The translations under genes were made by a program, and so were the position numbers. Below the pieces are notes generated by a model. It ran no database searches and was not told the origin of the DNA. It worked only from the letters and a program-made list of their open reading frames with translations. A DNA stretch of 64,000 nucleotides from SB11 sp943370295 (lineage in GTDB: Bacteria; Bacteroidota; Bacteroidia; UBA8524): NCBI GenBank assembly GCA_943370295.1, contig CALRQL020000002.1, forward strand, positions 186,001 through 250,000. The letters are read 5' to 3'. Shown here piece after piece: positions 63,571 to 64,000 of this stretch. Numbering within the stretch: the stretch's first letter is position 1; each line of letters opens with the position of its first letter.

Positions 63571-64000
63571 TTAATCAAAACTGATTACCCTGAACAGGCG
63601 ATTCCAGCGTATTTTATCCAACAGGCTTTTTTGTTCGTAATCCAACGAAAGCCAGATAAATACGGGCTTACCTACAACATGGTCGTGGGGTACAAATCCC
63701 CAGAAACGCGAGTCGAGAGAGTTATCGCGGTTATCCCCCATCATAAAGTAGTAATCCTGTTTGAAGGTATAAGTGGTTACAGGCTGTCCGTTCAGTATAA
63801 ACTTATCACCTTGTATAGTAAACTCCTCGTTGTGTTCATACACACGTATCACACGCTCATACAAGGGGTAGTTTTCTTTAGTAAGGGTAATGGTAGCTCC
63901 GGCTTTGGGTACCCAAAGCGGGCCAAAGAAATCTTTATTCCAACGGTACAAATCGTGCGCGGGGAATGCCGTTGCATCCCAATTACCTGCTACATCCATG
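63571..64000 (-). CDS. lepB: Signal peptidase I, C-terminal part (runs off the window)
   Basis: The last 142 or so residues of a signal peptidase I; the reading frame continues past the right edge. Box E GDNRDNSLDSRFWGF and VPHDHVVGKPVFIWLS are diagnostic, and the 60-residue insertion before box E (including VWVPKAG-like and TIQGDKFILNGQ) fits the long Bacteroidota form. The catalytic Ser and Lys lie outside the window. It cleaves signal peptides of Sec substrates, including the T9SS clients in this window. Confidence 0.9.
   Translation of the reverse strand, partial: MDVAGNWDATAFPAHDLYRWNKDFFGPLWVPKAGATITLTKENYPLYERVIRVYEHNEEFTIQGDKFILNGQPVTTYTFKQDYYFMMGDNRDNSLDSRFWGFVPHDHVVGKPVFIWLSLDYEQKSLLDKIRWNRLFRVISFD

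Noticed and set aside
1..64000. CRISPR array, tRNA, rRNA, transposase or prophage genes
   Set aside because: I looked for regular direct repeats, cloverleaf-like sequences, rRNA cores and recombinase motifs on both strands and saw none.

Overview
The window is a chromosomal segment of a free-living Bacteroidota. The evidence is Por secretion (T9SS) C-terminal domains of both the type A tail and the gliding-motility-associated (CHU_C) kind, a type B succinate dehydrogenase in the order C-A-B, a 40-residue ribosomal protein THX gene, AT-rich intergenic DNA, and -7 promoter boxes of the Bacteroidota form TAnnTTTG in front of many genes. The order or family cannot be fixed from this sequence. I see no rRNA, tRNA, CRISPR array, transposase, integrase or prophage. 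The window is mostly housekeeping genes interrupted by giant secreted adhesin-like proteins.

Layout. 1-5100: the end of a membrane protein, a YgaP-like small membrane protein, a divergent NAD(P)-oxidoreductase/HxlR-regulator pair with a clear operator-like inverted repeat, then pcrA followed by an AT-rich phospholipase-D-fold protein. 5200-15400: a Kelch/Ig secreted protein, an M20 dipeptidase, and a run made of an eleven-PKD CHU_C protein, a small CHU_C-like secreted protein and riboflavin synthase. 15500-20700: sdhCAB and purB. 20700-27500: an extragenic repeat, a secreted endonuclease I, sppA, and an AsmA-like protein with an 11-residue-repeat tail. 27500-34800: a small lipoprotein and a tetR-tolC-adaptor-RND efflux operon with a perfect 10-bp inverted repeat at its promoter. 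34900-43500: a PAP2 phosphatase and two giant divergent PKD/CHU_C proteins. 43500-49400: DCC thioredoxin-like protein, ffh, pdxH, THX, fabI, a VOC/msrA pair and a glycosyltransferase. 49500-58400: a Ycf48-like T9SS protein, an RRM protein, a periplasmic-binding lipoprotein, an RNA methyltransferase, a Dph6-like ligase, ribD and prmC. 58400-64000: two cold-shock-domain proteins around an RhlE-type helicase, a short-chain dehydrogenase, a one-domain asparaginase, a transglutaminase-like protein and the end of signal peptidase I.

Common threads. Six large proteins carry recognisable T9SS signals (three type A, three CHU_C), and a seventh ends in a reduced CHU_C-like domain. Their export would pass through the Sec system, served here by signal peptidase I at the right edge. 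Riboflavin genes ribE and ribD lie about 46 kb apart, not in a rib operon. RNA-binding genes (RRM protein, RhlE helicase, two cold-shock domains) lie within 8 kb. At least eight genes have a TAnnTTTG box that ends only 4-9 bases before the start codon, so their mRNAs may be leaderless or nearly so.

No clearly new multi-gene system was found. The best candidates for a second look are the leaderless-promoter pattern, the hendecad-tailed AsmA protein, the decayed zinc-ribbon PLD protein behind pcrA, the abutting back-to-back promoters of ffh and the DCC gene, and the two regulator operators.
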